Notes: generated by a model from the letters alone, not told the origin. A stretch of 64,000 nt of DNA from JALYTZ01 sp036559125 (GCA_036559125.1 DATBTT010000061.1:54041-118040), one strand, 5' to 3'. Numbered from the stretch's first letter, positions 42,845 to 51,918 are shown. A program made the numbers and translations.

Positions 42845-43540
42845 CTACAACGTGGACTGGATGTACGTGAACTTTGCTTCCTGGCACGCGTTAATTGCCA
42901 TCACCCCGGCGGGTACGACGAGCGCGCCGGGTACGATCGCGGCCAAGATGGCCGCGTGCGCTTTTGCCGGAGACTCCTTGAGCGCTTCGGCGACACCGTA
43001 GCTGAAGCCGACTATCGCGTTGTGACACACCAAAAACGAGGCGCCTTTTTTAACCAGCGACTCGACGCTGACGTCTTGCGGGTCGTTGGTCGTGGTGTGA
43101 AGGTACGGATTCCCCTTGCCGCGCTTGGCATTGGGAACGTCTTTCGCGATGGACGGGAAATGCTTGAGGGACGGAATCAGCAACTCGTTCCAGGCCGAAT
43201 CGCTCATGGCCATCGCGATGGCGGACCCGTGGTAGAGAACCGCGACCGTTTGCATCGTGCCCGGAGATTCGCTGAAGTATCGCACGTAGGCATTGATGGA
43301 GTTGTCCATCGCGCCCAAGACGTCGCCGCCTTCGATATTCGTTGAGCCGAAGCATTGCTTGTGTTTTGCGGGCCGAGCCAGAATCTGATCGAAGCGCGCC
43401 CGGTCGAAGGCGAAGGTCAACTCGTGCGCGGACGGTTTGGCAGCCGCTGAAGGCGCGGGCGAGGGCGTGGCGGCTTGCGCTAGTGCCGGCGCGACTGCAA
43501 GCAGCGAGGATGTTGCCAGAAAGTCTTTTCGGGTCGTCAT
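42845..43540 (-). CDS. exported DsrE-like protein
   Basis: A 231-residue protein with an N-terminal export signal (MTTRKDFLATSSLLAVAPAL), then a Pro/Ala linker. The domain resembles periplasmic DsrE/DsrF-like proteins: TVAVLYHGSAIAMAM, a middle SFLVCHNAIVGF with one Cys, and a late VPAGVMAINACQEAKFTYI with a second Cys. DsrE relatives handle sulfur in other bacteria, but active-site residues cannot be assigned. It lies 22 bases after the carboxyltransferase gene and is probably co-transcribed without an obvious metabolic link. Confidence 0.65.
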   Translation of the reverse strand: MTTRKDFLATSSLLAVAPALAQAATPSPAPSAAAKPSAHELTFAFDRARFDQILARPAKHKQCFGSTNIEGGDVLGAMDNSINAYVRYFSESPGTMQTVAVLYHGSAIAMAMSDSAWNELLIPSLKHFPSIAKDVPNAKRGKGNPYLHTTTNDPQDVSVESLVKKGASFLVCHNAIVGFSYGVAEALKESPAKAHAAILAAIVPGALVVPAGVMAINACQEAKFTYIQSTL

Positions 43541-43562
43541 ACTTCGTCGCTTTCTGCTCGCG

Positions 43563-45116
43563 TTAGAGTGGGATGTTTCCGTGTTTGCGTTTCGGGCGTT
43601 CGACGCGCTTGGTTGCCAGCATTTCGAGCGATGTGGCGATGACGCGGCGGGTCATGTGCGCCTCGACGATGTCGTCGACGTAGCCGCGTTGCGCCGCTAT
43701 GAACGGGTTTGCAAAGCGCTCGGTGTACATATCGATCAGCTCTTGCGTTTTTGCATTGGGATCGGCGGCGGCGGCGATGTCGCGTCGAAAGATTGTCTTT
43801 ACCGCGCCCTCGGCGCCCATCACCGCGATCTCGGCGGTCGGCCACGCGACGTTGACGTCGGCGCGAATGTGCTTGGAGGACATGACGTCGTAGGCGCCGC
43901 CATACGCCTTGCGCGTGATGACCGTAATCTTCGGAACGGTCGCTTCGGCAAATGCGTACAATAGTTTCGCGCCGTGCGTGATGATGCCGCCGAATTCTTG
44001 ATCCGTCCCTGGTAAAAATCCCGGAACGTCCACGAACGTAACCAACGGAATATTGAAAGCGTCGCAAAAGCGCACGAACCGCGCGGCCTTGATCGAGCTT
44101 TTGATATCCAACACTCCGGCGAGAACGTTCGGCTGGTTCGCCACGACGCCCACGCTACGTCCGTTCACGCGGCCGAACCCGGTTACGATGTTCTGTGCGT
44201 AGAGCGGTTGGATTTCAAAGAAATCGCCGTTGTCCAAGATCGGGACTACGACGTCGTGCATGTCGTAAGGTTTGTTGGGCGTATCGGGCACGATGTCGTC
44301 GAGTTCCATGACCAGCCGCGCCGGGTCATCGTCGCACGCGTAGCGCGGCGGATCTTCGAGATTGTTTTGCGGGAGATAGCCGAGCAGCGTCTTGGTCATC
44401 TCGACCATCTCGTCTTCGTCGGCCGCCGTGAGATGCGCGACCCCGCTCTTGGTGGCGTGGGTCGTCGCGCCGCCCAATTCTTCGAACGAGACGTCTTCGC
44501 CGGTGACCGTTTTGATGATCTCGGGACCGGTGATGAACATCTGCGAGATTTTCTCGGTCATGATGATGAAGTCGGTGATGGCCGGCGAGTAAACGGCGCC
44601 CCCGGCACATGGGCCCGCGATCAGGCTCAGCTGTGGAATGACGCCCGATGCTTGCACGTTGCGCCAGAAAATTTCCGCGTAGCCGCCCAAACTGACGACG
44701 CCCTCTTGAATGCGCGCGCCTCCGGAGTCGTTTATGCCGATCATGGGCGAGCCCGTGCGAACGGCCAGGTCCATGACCTTGCAGATCTTTTCCGCGAAAA
44801 CTTCTCCGAGCGATCCACCGAGCACCGTAAAGTCTTGTGAAAACAGGAAGACTTGCCGTCCGTCGATGGTCGCGCGTCCGGTCACGACGCCGTCACCCAG
44901 AAATTCCTTGTCGGCTAAACCGAACGCGACGGTGCGGTGCACGGCGAACCGGTCGAGTTCGACGAACGAGTCCGGGTCGACCAACGCGTCGACGCGCTCC
45001 CGCGCGGTGCGCTTCCCTCGATCGTGCTGTTTGGCGATCGCAGCCTCACCCGCCGGGGCAAGAGCGGATTCGCGCTTCCGAAGGAGTTCGGCATACTGCT
45101 CTTCGTGCGTCTTCAT
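43563..45116 (-). CDS. pccB: acyl-CoA (propionyl-CoA) carboxylase carboxyltransferase
   Basis: The 517-residue crotonase-fold protein joins both carboxyltransferase halves. Features are GKRTARERVDALVD near the start, FLFSQDFTVLGGSLGEV, INDSGGARIQEGV, IAGPCAGGAVYSPAITDF (oxyanion Gly), then VDVPGFLPGTDQEFGGIITHG and RKAYGGAYDVMSS in the second half. The Asp in VMGAEGAVKTIF context is absent or shifted, so acetyl versus propionyl preference is left open; operon partners favour propionyl-CoA. Start at 45116 chosen for the family-typical MKTHEEQYAELLRKR. First gene of the operon. Confidence 0.93.
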   Translation of the reverse strand: MKTHEEQYAELLRKRESALAPAGEAAIAKQHDRGKRTARERVDALVDPDSFVELDRFAVHRTVAFGLADKEFLGDGVVTGRATIDGRQVFLFSQDFTVLGGSLGEVFAEKICKVMDLAVRTGSPMIGINDSGGARIQEGVVSLGGYAEIFWRNVQASGVIPQLSLIAGPCAGGAVYSPAITDFIIMTEKISQMFITGPEIIKTVTGEDVSFEELGGATTHATKSGVAHLTAADEDEMVEMTKTLLGYLPQNNLEDPPRYACDDDPARLVMELDDIVPDTPNKPYDMHDVVVPILDNGDFFEIQPLYAQNIVTGFGRVNGRSVGVVANQPNVLAGVLDIKSSIKAARFVRFCDAFNIPLVTFVDVPGFLPGTDQEFGGIITHGAKLLYAFAEATVPKITVITRKAYGGAYDVMSSKHIRADVNVAWPTAEIAVMGAEGAVKTIFRRDIAAAADPNAKTQELIDMYTERFANPFIAAQRGYVDDIVEAHMTRRVIATSLEMLATKRVERPKRKHGNIPL

Positions 45117-45157
45117 CTCGGTGGGGAGCCTTGCACGCGGGTGCCGAACTTCCCCGC

Positions 45158-46552
45158 ATGCGGCGCTCCATTTGGGCATTCGCGATCTTTTGCATGGCGT
45201 TGCCCGGTCGAGCGGCGGCGGCACAAGAACCCGCGCCCATCGTGATCACGGCGTCCCAGATCGCGTTTTATGCCGATCGAGGAGTCTTGATTGCCGACGG
45301 CGGGGTTTCGATACGCTTGCCGTCGGGAACGGTCGCGGCTACGCGCGCAGCATTCGATTTGCGAACGAATCGTTTGGTGACGGCAACTCCCGCGTACGCG
45401 TACGATCTTTCCGGGAAATCGATCGCGCGAACGGTCTCGCAAGACGTGCAGGTGCCGCAGGCTTCGCTTGTGGAGGCGACCGTTATCGCGCGCGAGGCCG
45501 AAATACGCCCCGGCGTATCGCTGTTCTTTACGGCGGCGCAAGTACGTTCGGGTGGTGCGCTGCAGTCCGTTGCATCGTTTACATATGCGATCCCGCAAGC
45601 CAATGCCAAGGATTTCGGATACTCGCCGGTGCCCGCAGCCGCTCTCGAGTGGCCCGTGCTTCTCGCCTCATCGAGCAACGCTTACTCGTTCGCGCGCGTT
45701 CGCTACGACCGCTACAACGGCGGGCCGGGTGCTGGGCTCGAAGAGCATTTTGCGCGTTCCAATCGCGGGTACGTCGCTTTGGGTCAAACGCTCGACTACG
45801 ATGGAGCTCGTTTCGATTTGGCGGCGTTCCAACGCGTGAACGACCGGCTAACGCAGTCGCTCACCGCATCGCAGGTCCTTGGGTCGACCTACGCGCGGTA
45901 TGCTATTGCGGGTTCGGGCAAGCGCGGCTTCGCGTCGCTTTCGTTCGCGCAGATCGGCGGAACGCGAAGCGACGATCTCTATCTTTCGGGAAACCAAAGG
46001 AATATCGGTACGATCGCGACCGCGCGCCTGCAGGTCGACGCGGGGCACGACGTGCACCCATTCGATGCGCGCGTCGCGCAGGACGTGCGGTTAACCGGCG
46101 GCGTCCACGTTGATGCCGCCACCCTGCATGTCGGACCCGCGACGCTTGCCACGTCTGCGGATATCGGCGAGACCGTCTACGGTTACGGGCGAGGTACTCT
46201 TGCGAGCACGCTTTCGTTTTGGGCCACGCGTGCGGCGGGCGCGCATGTTTCATTTGACGCAGGCGCTTCGTTCAGCCATAACGCGCCGCCGTTTCCGTCG
46301 ACGTATCGCACCTACGTCGCCGGTCTGACGTTCCAGCCAAGCCGGTTCCTGGGCATCGTCTCGTCGCTGACATACGCGCGCGACGTTCCGCAATATGCGG
46401 GCTTCGGGCGCGCGCAGTTCGCACTCGCCTTCGACATCCGCGTGCGACGCAAAAGAGACGGACGCGGCATCGAAATCGGCACGATTCTCCCGTTCGGCTC
46501 CGTAGGCCGGCTGCGCAACGCGGCGGTATTCAATCTACGATTGTTGAGATAA
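45158..46552 (+). CDS. OstA/LptD-like outer-membrane protein
   Basis: A 464-residue protein with a signal peptide (cleaved near GRAAAAQ). An OstA-like start follows: ITASQIAFYADRGVLIADGG with VSIRLPSGTVAATRAAFD, the pattern of LptA/LptD beta-jellyrolls. The remaining 330 residues are alternating hydrophobic/polar beta strands rich in Tyr and Phe, ending in FNLRLLR, a typical outer-membrane barrel terminus. At 464 residues it is much shorter than E. coli LptD. It could be a reduced LptD or another barrel with a jellyroll. Divergent from the carboxyltransferase gene with only 41 bases between starts. Confidence 0.65.
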   Translation: MRRSIWAFAIFCMALPGRAAAAQEPAPIVITASQIAFYADRGVLIADGGVSIRLPSGTVAATRAAFDLRTNRLVTATPAYAYDLSGKSIARTVSQDVQVPQASLVEATVIAREAEIRPGVSLFFTAAQVRSGGALQSVASFTYAIPQANAKDFGYSPVPAAALEWPVLLASSSNAYSFARVRYDRYNGGPGAGLEEHFARSNRGYVALGQTLDYDGARFDLAAFQRVNDRLTQSLTASQVLGSTYARYAIAGSGKRGFASLSFAQIGGTRSDDLYLSGNQRNIGTIATARLQVDAGHDVHPFDARVAQDVRLTGGVHVDAATLHVGPATLATSADIGETVYGYGRGTLASTLSFWATRAAGAHVSFDAGASFSHNAPPFPSTYRTYVAGLTFQPSRFLGIVSSLTYARDVPQYAGFGRAQFALAFDIRVRRKRDGRGIEIGTILPFGSVGRLRNAAVFNLRLLR

Positions 46553-46567
46553 CGTACGAATACCGAA

Positions 46568-48106
46568 TCAATCGACGGCCGCTGCGGTCGTACTACGTTG
46601 CTTCGGCGCTTTCAACAGCAGGACCAGGGGCGTCAACAGCACGGTAATCACTGCCAAGAAGACGAACGCATCGGCAAACGACATGGTCGTGGCCTGCTGC
46701 GAGACGATGCCGAAGAGTTGCCCCATCGGACGATGCTGGGCGATGTAGAGTTCGACGGCGTGGTTGCGCGCCGTGATCTCGCCGGCTAGGTGGCTCAAGT
46801 GCTCGGCGCCACGTCGATCGAGCAGCGTGACGAGCGTCGCCGTCGAGATTGAGCCCCCCAACTGCTGGCACAGGCTCAAGAGCGACGTCGCCTTCTGCGT
46901 GTCCGCACCGCTGACCGCGTTGAGCACCGTCACAGAGAGCGGGACGAACAGCAACCCAAACCCTGCGCCGCCTAGCACGAGAACCGACACGAAGGTGCCG
47001 AAGTCCGACTCCGTCGTGATGATCCGCGCGTTCAAATAATTCGCGAGCGCCACGATCAGAAAACCTGCCCCCAGCAGCACCCGCGGTTGTATCTTGAAGC
47101 GATTGAGCAGAATCAAACACACGGGGGTCATGGCCGCTATGGCCAGGGCCCGCAGCAAGATCGATTCGCCCGAGAGGGTCGCCGTAAAGTTCAGCAGCGA
47201 CTGCTGAAATTGGGGCGCGAGAATGACGCCGCCGAAAAGCGAGAAGGCCAGGACCATTGCGAGCAGGCAACCGGCAGCGACGACTTTGTTCTTGAGGATG
47301 CGCAAATCTACGATCGGCCGCTTAGCTACGCGCAACTCCCAGTAGACGAACGATGCCAGAGCGGCGACCGCGAGCAGGGCGAAGCTTCGGATGGTGCCGT
47401 CATTGAGCCAATCGTTGCGCTCGCCTTCGTCTAAGACGTATTGCAGCGCCCCCAGTCCCGTGGCCATCAAGAGCAAGCCCACGCCGTCGAGTGAAGGTTT
47501 ACCCTGCCGGTGTGGATTGCGCAGCAACCTCCAACATAGAACCGCCGAAATCGCACCCGGAACGATATTTATATAGAAGATCCAATTCCACGAGAGCGCA
47601 TCGGTGAGGATGCCTCCGAGCGTCGGACCGATGCTCGGACCGACGACCGCGCCCAGTGAAACCAGAGCCTGGCTGCGCCCGATCTGCTCGGGCGGAAACG
47701 TATCGCGCATGATCGCTTGCCCGGTGGCGATCAGGCCGCCGCCGCACAGGCCTTGCAAGATGCGGAAAAAGACCAACTCGCCGAGCGACGTCGAGAGACC
47801 GCAAAGTGCGGACGTAATCGTGAATCCGACGATGGCCGCAACGTAATATTCGCGCCGCCCCATGACCTGCTGCAGCCACGGCGTCAGCGGAATGATGATG
47901 ACCGCGGCTATGATATAGCCCGTTATGATCCACGCGCCTTCGTCGAAATTGGCGCCAAAGTTTCCTTGAATAGTAGGTAGCGCGACGTTGACGATAGTCG
48001 CGTCGAGCACTTGCAGCAGCGTTGCCGACATCACGCCGACGACGATCAGCCATCGCCGCGAGCCATACTCGACGAGATCGCCGTACCCGGCGGTCGCTGC
48101 GGCCAT
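46568..48106 (-). CDS. DHA2-family (EmrB/QacA) 14-helix drug exporter
   Basis: The 512-residue major facilitator has about fourteen hydrophobic spans. It carries the family's motif D-type start (LQVLDATIVNVALPTIQG), motif A (QVMGRREYYVAA, varied), motif C (SLGAVVGPSIGPTLGGIL) and NWIFYINIVPG, all typical of EmrB. Such proton-driven exporters usually work with an EmrA-type adaptor, which is not found here. It follows the SufT-like gene by 12 bases. Confidence 0.9.
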   Translation of the reverse strand: MAAATAGYGDLVEYGSRRWLIVVGVMSATLLQVLDATIVNVALPTIQGNFGANFDEGAWIITGYIIAAVIIIPLTPWLQQVMGRREYYVAAIVGFTITSALCGLSTSLGELVFFRILQGLCGGGLIATGQAIMRDTFPPEQIGRSQALVSLGAVVGPSIGPTLGGILTDALSWNWIFYINIVPGAISAVLCWRLLRNPHRQGKPSLDGVGLLLMATGLGALQYVLDEGERNDWLNDGTIRSFALLAVAALASFVYWELRVAKRPIVDLRILKNKVVAAGCLLAMVLAFSLFGGVILAPQFQQSLLNFTATLSGESILLRALAIAAMTPVCLILLNRFKIQPRVLLGAGFLIVALANYLNARIITTESDFGTFVSVLVLGGAGFGLLFVPLSVTVLNAVSGADTQKATSLLSLCQQLGGSISTATLVTLLDRRGAEHLSHLAGEITARNHAVELYIAQHRPMGQLFGIVSQQATTMSFADAFVFLAVITVLLTPLVLLLKAPKQRSTTAAAVD

Positions 48107-48118
48107 GCTACGGGGTGC

Positions 48119-48430
48119 TCACCAAATGCCGAGCGCCATCTTTACGTCGTCGCTCGCCATCTCTTTGGGGTCCCACGGCGGCGTAAAGGTTATGTCGACC
48201 GTCGTCGTCTTGACGCCGTCGAGTGATTTTACTTTATCTTCGACGGATTTCTTGAACATCGGTCCGACCGGACACATCGGCGACGTCAACGTCATCACAA
48301 CGGTCACGTGTTCGTTGTCCTCGCCTTCAGCGCTGATGTCGTAGACGAGACCGAGATCGAGAATACCCATGTCGAGCTCGGGATCTTTGACGTCCTTGAG
48401 CGCTTCGCGCACCTGATCGACGGTTGGCAT
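48119..48430 (-). CDS. MIP18/SufT-type iron-sulfur assembly protein
   Basis: A 103-residue DUF59 protein: VREALKDVKDPELDMGILDLGLVYDI (start of fold, shown in parts VKDPELDMGILDLG), VTVVMTLTSPMCPVGPMF with the conserved Cys, and a closing DITFTPPWDPKEMASDD. Relatives help assemble or target iron-sulfur clusters. The ribosome site is almost ideal (AGGAGGTGA ending three bases before ATG at 48430), implying strong translation. No suf genes are adjacent. Confidence 0.88.
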   Translation of the reverse strand: MPTVDQVREALKDVKDPELDMGILDLGLVYDISAEGEDNEHVTVVMTLTSPMCPVGPMFKKSVEDKVKSLDGVKTTTVDITFTPPWDPKEMASDDVKMALGIW

Positions 48431-48502
48431 GGGTCACCTCCTGCAGCTTGAAATCGCTCGCGTGCGGCAAGGGTTCCACTCATTTTGGCTAAAGCATGCG
48501 CC

Positions 48503-48958
48503 ATGCGAGCCAAGTGGTCTCTCAGCGTCGCCGGCCTTATAACGGCCGTCGCCGCCGCCTGCGCGCCCTCTGCCGCTTCGGTCTCGGTGGCCGGCGGCGG
48601 CTTTCTGCAAGACAAACCCTCGCAGACCGGCGCAGCGGTAATCGTGAGTTCGGGTGCGTCCATCCCGGCCTTTCCATTGGAAATCCAAGGGTCGCTCCTC
48701 ATCCCTATAACGAGCAATGGCGGGTATGCGGCCACGGCCGAGATTCGCGGTTTCACGGGAGGCGGGTTCGGCGGGGCGTACGTCGGGGCGGGGGCGGGGG
48801 TCGGCGACCTGTCGAGCGACCGCAGTGTCGGCCCCGTATTGACAATATTCGGCGGGAAATCTATTGCGCCGCGAACATCGGTCGAAATACGTTTATATAA
48901 GTCCACCGGCGATTTAGGAGCGACTGCGGGGTTTGTGGGCGTTCGGTTTTCGCTCTAA
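48503..48958 (+). CDS. exported Gly-rich hypothetical protein
   Basis: A 151-residue product with a signal peptide (MRAKWSLSVAGLITAVAAAC) and a Gly-rich, beta-strand-like mature chain (EIRGFTGGGFGGAYVGAGAG, VGPVLTIFGGKSI), ending in GFVGVRFSL, a hydrophobic-Phe terminus compatible with an outer-membrane barrel. An eight-strand small barrel is plausible. Divergent from the SufT-like gene. No family is recognised. Confidence 0.5.
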   Translation: MRAKWSLSVAGLITAVAAACAPSAASVSVAGGGFLQDKPSQTGAAVIVSSGASIPAFPLEIQGSLLIPITSNGGYAATAEIRGFTGGGFGGAYVGAGAGVGDLSSDRSVGPVLTIFGGKSIAPRTSVEIRLYKSTGDLGATAGFVGVRFSL

Positions 48959-48989
48959 GCAGAGCAACCGCTCGTACACGCGTAGCGGA

Positions 48990-49013
48990 AACCTCCTGAA
49001 AAGCGTTGAGGTT
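48990..49013. promoter_or_regulatory. inverted repeat upstream of clpC
   Basis: AACCTC (48990-48995) and GAGGTT (49008-49013) are exact inverted 6-mers 12 bases apart, about 95 bases before the clpC start. The site could be an operator half-site pair or a leader hairpin. It is not a CIRCE element and has no CtsR heptad, so the regulator is unknown. Confidence 0.25.
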
Positions 49014-49105
49014 ATACGGAATCTACACTGGGAAGCAACTCTAGGCGGGTAAAGAAGTAGCAACCTAAAGAGGTGTGGACCGGACCGGAGGAGTTACACC
49101 AGACC

Positions 49106-51607
49106 ATGTCAATGTGGGAACCGTTTACCGAGCGAGCGCGTCGCAGCATCGTTCTCGCGCAAGAAGAAGCGCAGCGTCTCGGTAATAACTACATAGGGAC
49201 CGAGCACATCCTGCTCGGGATCATTTCGGAAGGCGAAAGTCTCGCCGCAAAAGTGCTCGAAACGCTCGGCGTCAACCTGGCCAAAGTGCGCCAGGAAGTC
49301 GAAGCGATCGTGGGCCGCGGCGGGCAGACGGTTCAACAGGAGATGGTCTTCACGCCGCGCGCCAAGCGCGTCATCGAGCTCGCTTTCGAAGAAGCCCGTC
49401 AACTCAATCACAATTACATCGGCACGGAGCACCTGCTGTTGGGCCTCATCCGCGAGGGTGAAGGCGTCGCGGCGCGCGTGCTGACCAATCTCGGCGTCGA
49501 TCCCGCCAAAGTGCGCGTGCAAACCACGTCGCTGCTCGGTGCCGAAGGACAGCCTCCCGCACCCAAAGGCAAATCGAAGACGCCGACGCTCGACGCGTAC
49601 GGCCGCGACCTCACGACGCTGGCGCGCGAAAACAAGCTCGATCCGGTTATCGGACGCGCGAGCGAAATCGAGCGCGTCATTCAAATTCTCTCGCGCCGCA
49701 CCAAAAACAACCCGGCCCTGATCGGCGAACCCGGCGTCGGCAAGACGGCCATCGCCGAGGGTTTGGCGCAACGGGTCATAAAGGGCGACATTCCCGAACC
49801 GCTGCGCGACAAGCGCGTGATTACGCTGGATCTCGCCGGCCTGGTCGCAGGTACGAAGTACCGCGGCGAATTCGAAGAACGCATGAAGCGCGTGATGGAC
49901 GAGATCCGCGGCGCCGCGGGCGAGATCATTCTGTTCATCGACGAACTGCATACACTGGTCGGTGCCGGTGCGGCCGAAGGCGCCATCGACGCGAGCAACA
50001 TCATCAAGCCGGCGCTCGCGCGCGGTGAGTTGCAATGCATCGGCGCTACGACGCTCAATGAATTCCGCAAGCACATCGAAAAAGATTCGGCGTTGGAGCG
50101 GCGCTTCCAACCGGTCATGGTCGGCGAGCCGACGGTCGAGGAGACCGTCGAAATCCTCAAAGGACTTCGCGACCGTTACGAGGCGCATCATAAGGTGACG
50201 ATCACCGACGAAGCGCTCGTGGCCGCCGCGAAACTCGGCGACCGGTATATTACGGATCGCTTTCTTCCGGACAAGGCCGTCGATCTGATCGACGAGGCGG
50301 CTTCACGCGTCCGCTTACAAGCGACCCTGCCGCCGCCCGAAGTTCGCGAAGTCGAGGCGCAGCTTCGCAAAGTGATCGCGGAGAAAGAGTCCGTCGTCAA
50401 GAGCCAGGAGTTCGAGAAAGCCGCTTCCATTCGCGATCGCGAAGAGAAGTTGCGGCTCGAGAAATCACGCCTCGAACAAGAGTGGCAAGAAAAGCGCGCG
50501 CAAAGCGATCGCGTCATCAAAGTTACCGAAGAGGACGTCGCCTACATCGTTTCTTCGTGGACGAAGATACCGGTTAGCCGCCTCGCGCAGGCGGAGACCG
50601 AGAAGCTTCTCAACATGAAAGAGTCGTTGCACAAGCGCGTCATCGGTCAAGAAGAAGCGATCGAAGTCATCACGCGTGCCATACGGCGCTCGCGGGCGGG
50701 CCTGAAAAACCCGAGCCGTCCGATTGGCTCGTTCATCTTCCTCGGCCCGACGGGTGTCGGCAAGACGGAAGTCGCGCGAAGCGTGGCGGAGTTTCTGTTC
50801 GACGATTCGGAGTCGATGATCCGCATCGACATGTCGGAATACATGGAGAAGTATTCGGTCTCGCGCCTGGTCGGCGCACCTCCCGGCTATGTGGGTTACG
50901 AAGAGGGCGGTCAGCTTACCGAGGCAGTCCGCCGCCGTCCCTACGCGGTCGTCTTGCTCGACGAGATCGAAAAAGCGCACCCCGACGTGTTCAACTTGCT
51001 GTTGCAGGTGCTCGACGACGGGCGCCTCACCGACTCGCAAGGGCGTCAAGTCGATTTCAAAAACTGCGTGATCATTATGACCAGCAACGTCGGCGCGACG
51101 GGCATGACGACGACGTCGGATATCGGCTTTCGTCTGCAGAAAAATGCAGACGACGACGTCGATAAGGGCTACGAACGGATGAAGAACAAAGTGCTGGAGG
51201 AGGTCAAACACACCTTCCGTCCCGAGTTCCTCAACCGCGTGGACGAGATCGTGGTTTTCCATCAACTCACCCGCAAGGAGATCGAACTGATTGTCAGCCT
51301 CGAGTTGGACAAAGTCGTGCGCGAAGTCAAGGCTCAGGAAATGTTCCTCGAGGTCACCGAAGACGCAAAAATCTTGCTGGCCAAGAAGGGCTGGGATCCG
51401 CAGTACGGCGCTCGTCCGTTACGCCGCGCGATTCAGCGCGAGGTGGAGGACGAACTCGCCGAAGAAATGCTCCGCGGCCGCTTCGGGTCCGGCGATCACA
51501 TCCTCGCCGAAGTCAATCCCGACAATCCCGAAAAACTAAAATTCAGTAAGATTCCGTCGGTCCCGCCGCCCTCGGCTCCGTCTTCACCGGAACACGCTGC
51601 CACCTAA
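49106..51607 (+). CDS. clpC: ClpC-type AAA+ unfoldase
   Basis: The 833-residue ATPase unfolds proteins for ClpP. Two N-terminal Clp repeats (NNYIGTEHILLGII and NHNYIGTEHLLLGLI) are followed by AAA-1 with Walker A GEPGVGKT (about 207) and Walker B IILFIDE. A UVR-containing middle region (EKESVVKSQEFEKAASIRDR) comes next, then AAA-2 with GPTGVGKTE (about 546) and VVLLDEIEK, and a C-terminal D2-small domain. The ATG at 49106 is 12 bases after GGAGGAG; GTG 49073 and ATG 49112 are alternatives. Unlike in Firmicutes, no ctsR-mcsA-mcsB genes precede it. A single-gene unit with a long leader. Confidence 0.95.
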   Translation: MSMWEPFTERARRSIVLAQEEAQRLGNNYIGTEHILLGIISEGESLAAKVLETLGVNLAKVRQEVEAIVGRGGQTVQQEMVFTPRAKRVIELAFEEARQLNHNYIGTEHLLLGLIREGEGVAARVLTNLGVDPAKVRVQTTSLLGAEGQPPAPKGKSKTPTLDAYGRDLTTLARENKLDPVIGRASEIERVIQILSRRTKNNPALIGEPGVGKTAIAEGLAQRVIKGDIPEPLRDKRVITLDLAGLVAGTKYRGEFEERMKRVMDEIRGAAGEIILFIDELHTLVGAGAAEGAIDASNIIKPALARGELQCIGATTLNEFRKHIEKDSALERRFQPVMVGEPTVEETVEILKGLRDRYEAHHKVTITDEALVAAAKLGDRYITDRFLPDKAVDLIDEAASRVRLQATLPPPEVREVEAQLRKVIAEKESVVKSQEFEKAASIRDREEKLRLEKSRLEQEWQEKRAQSDRVIKVTEEDVAYIVSSWTKIPVSRLAQAETEKLLNMKESLHKRVIGQEEAIEVITRAIRRSRAGLKNPSRPIGSFIFLGPTGVGKTEVARSVAEFLFDDSESMIRIDMSEYMEKYSVSRLVGAPPGYVGYEEGGQLTEAVRRRPYAVVLLDEIEKAHPDVFNLLLQVLDDGRLTDSQGRQVDFKNCVIIMTSNVGATGMTTTSDIGFRLQKNADDDVDKGYERMKNKVLEEVKHTFRPEFLNRVDEIVVFHQLTRKEIELIVSLELDKVVREVKAQEMFLEVTEDAKILLAKKGWDPQYGARPLRRAIQREVEDELAEEMLRGRFGSGDHILAEVNPDNPEKLKFSKIPSVPPPSAPSSPEHAAT

Positions 51608-51634
51608 ACCCACAGAGCGCGTGCTCCGACCCGA

Positions 51635-51660
51635 CCCTTCGACAGGCTCAGGGTGACGGA
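51635..51660 (-). repeat. interspersed repeat copy, minus orientation
   Basis: CCCTTCGACAGGCTCAGGGT plus GACGGA is the exact reverse complement of the repeat consensus. It forms the left flank of the minisatellite and faces the copy at 51889. Confidence 0.88.
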
Positions 51661-51697
51661 GATTAATCATCTCCGCTCACCCGCATCGGCGGCATGC

Positions 51698-51874
51698 GCA
51701 ATCTGCGGCAACCACAATCTGCGACGCGCCGCAATCTGCGGCGATAACAATCTGCGACGCGCCGCAATCTGCGGCGATGACGATCTGTGAGGAGTCGCAA
51801 TCTGCGGCGATGACGATCTGTGAGGAGTCGCAATCTGCGGCAATGACGATCTGTGAGGAGTCGCAATCTGCGGC
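51698..51874 (+). repeat. 33-bp minisatellite, five full units plus a partial
   Basis: Units start at 51698, 51731, 51764, 51797 and 51830, with a partial unit from 51863. The common start is GCAATCTGCGGC. The first two units end GACGCGCC, the next three GTGAGGAGTC, so two variants occur in blocks, as expected from unequal crossing-over. The period is a multiple of three, so both strands stay open as 11-residue repeats, but there is no ribosome site or plausible protein. Lies in the 311-base gap between clpC and mtnC. Confidence 0.92.
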
Positions 51875-51888
51875 AGAGGTCGCTACGT

Positions 51889-51914
51889 CCGTCACCCTGA
51901 GCTTGTCGAAGGGC
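51889..51914 (+). repeat. interspersed repeat copy, plus orientation
   Basis: CCGTCACCCTGAGCTTGTCG followed by AAGGGC: one base away from consensus. It is inverted relative to 51635-51660 and lies immediately after the minisatellite, five bases from the mtnC stop. Confidence 0.87.
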
Positions 51915-51918
51915 GTTC

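Noticed and set aside
51677..51895. Open frame on the minus strand with 11-residue repeats
   Set aside because: It is the translation of a 33-bp minisatellite whose period keeps all frames open; it has no ribosome site and no protein-like composition.
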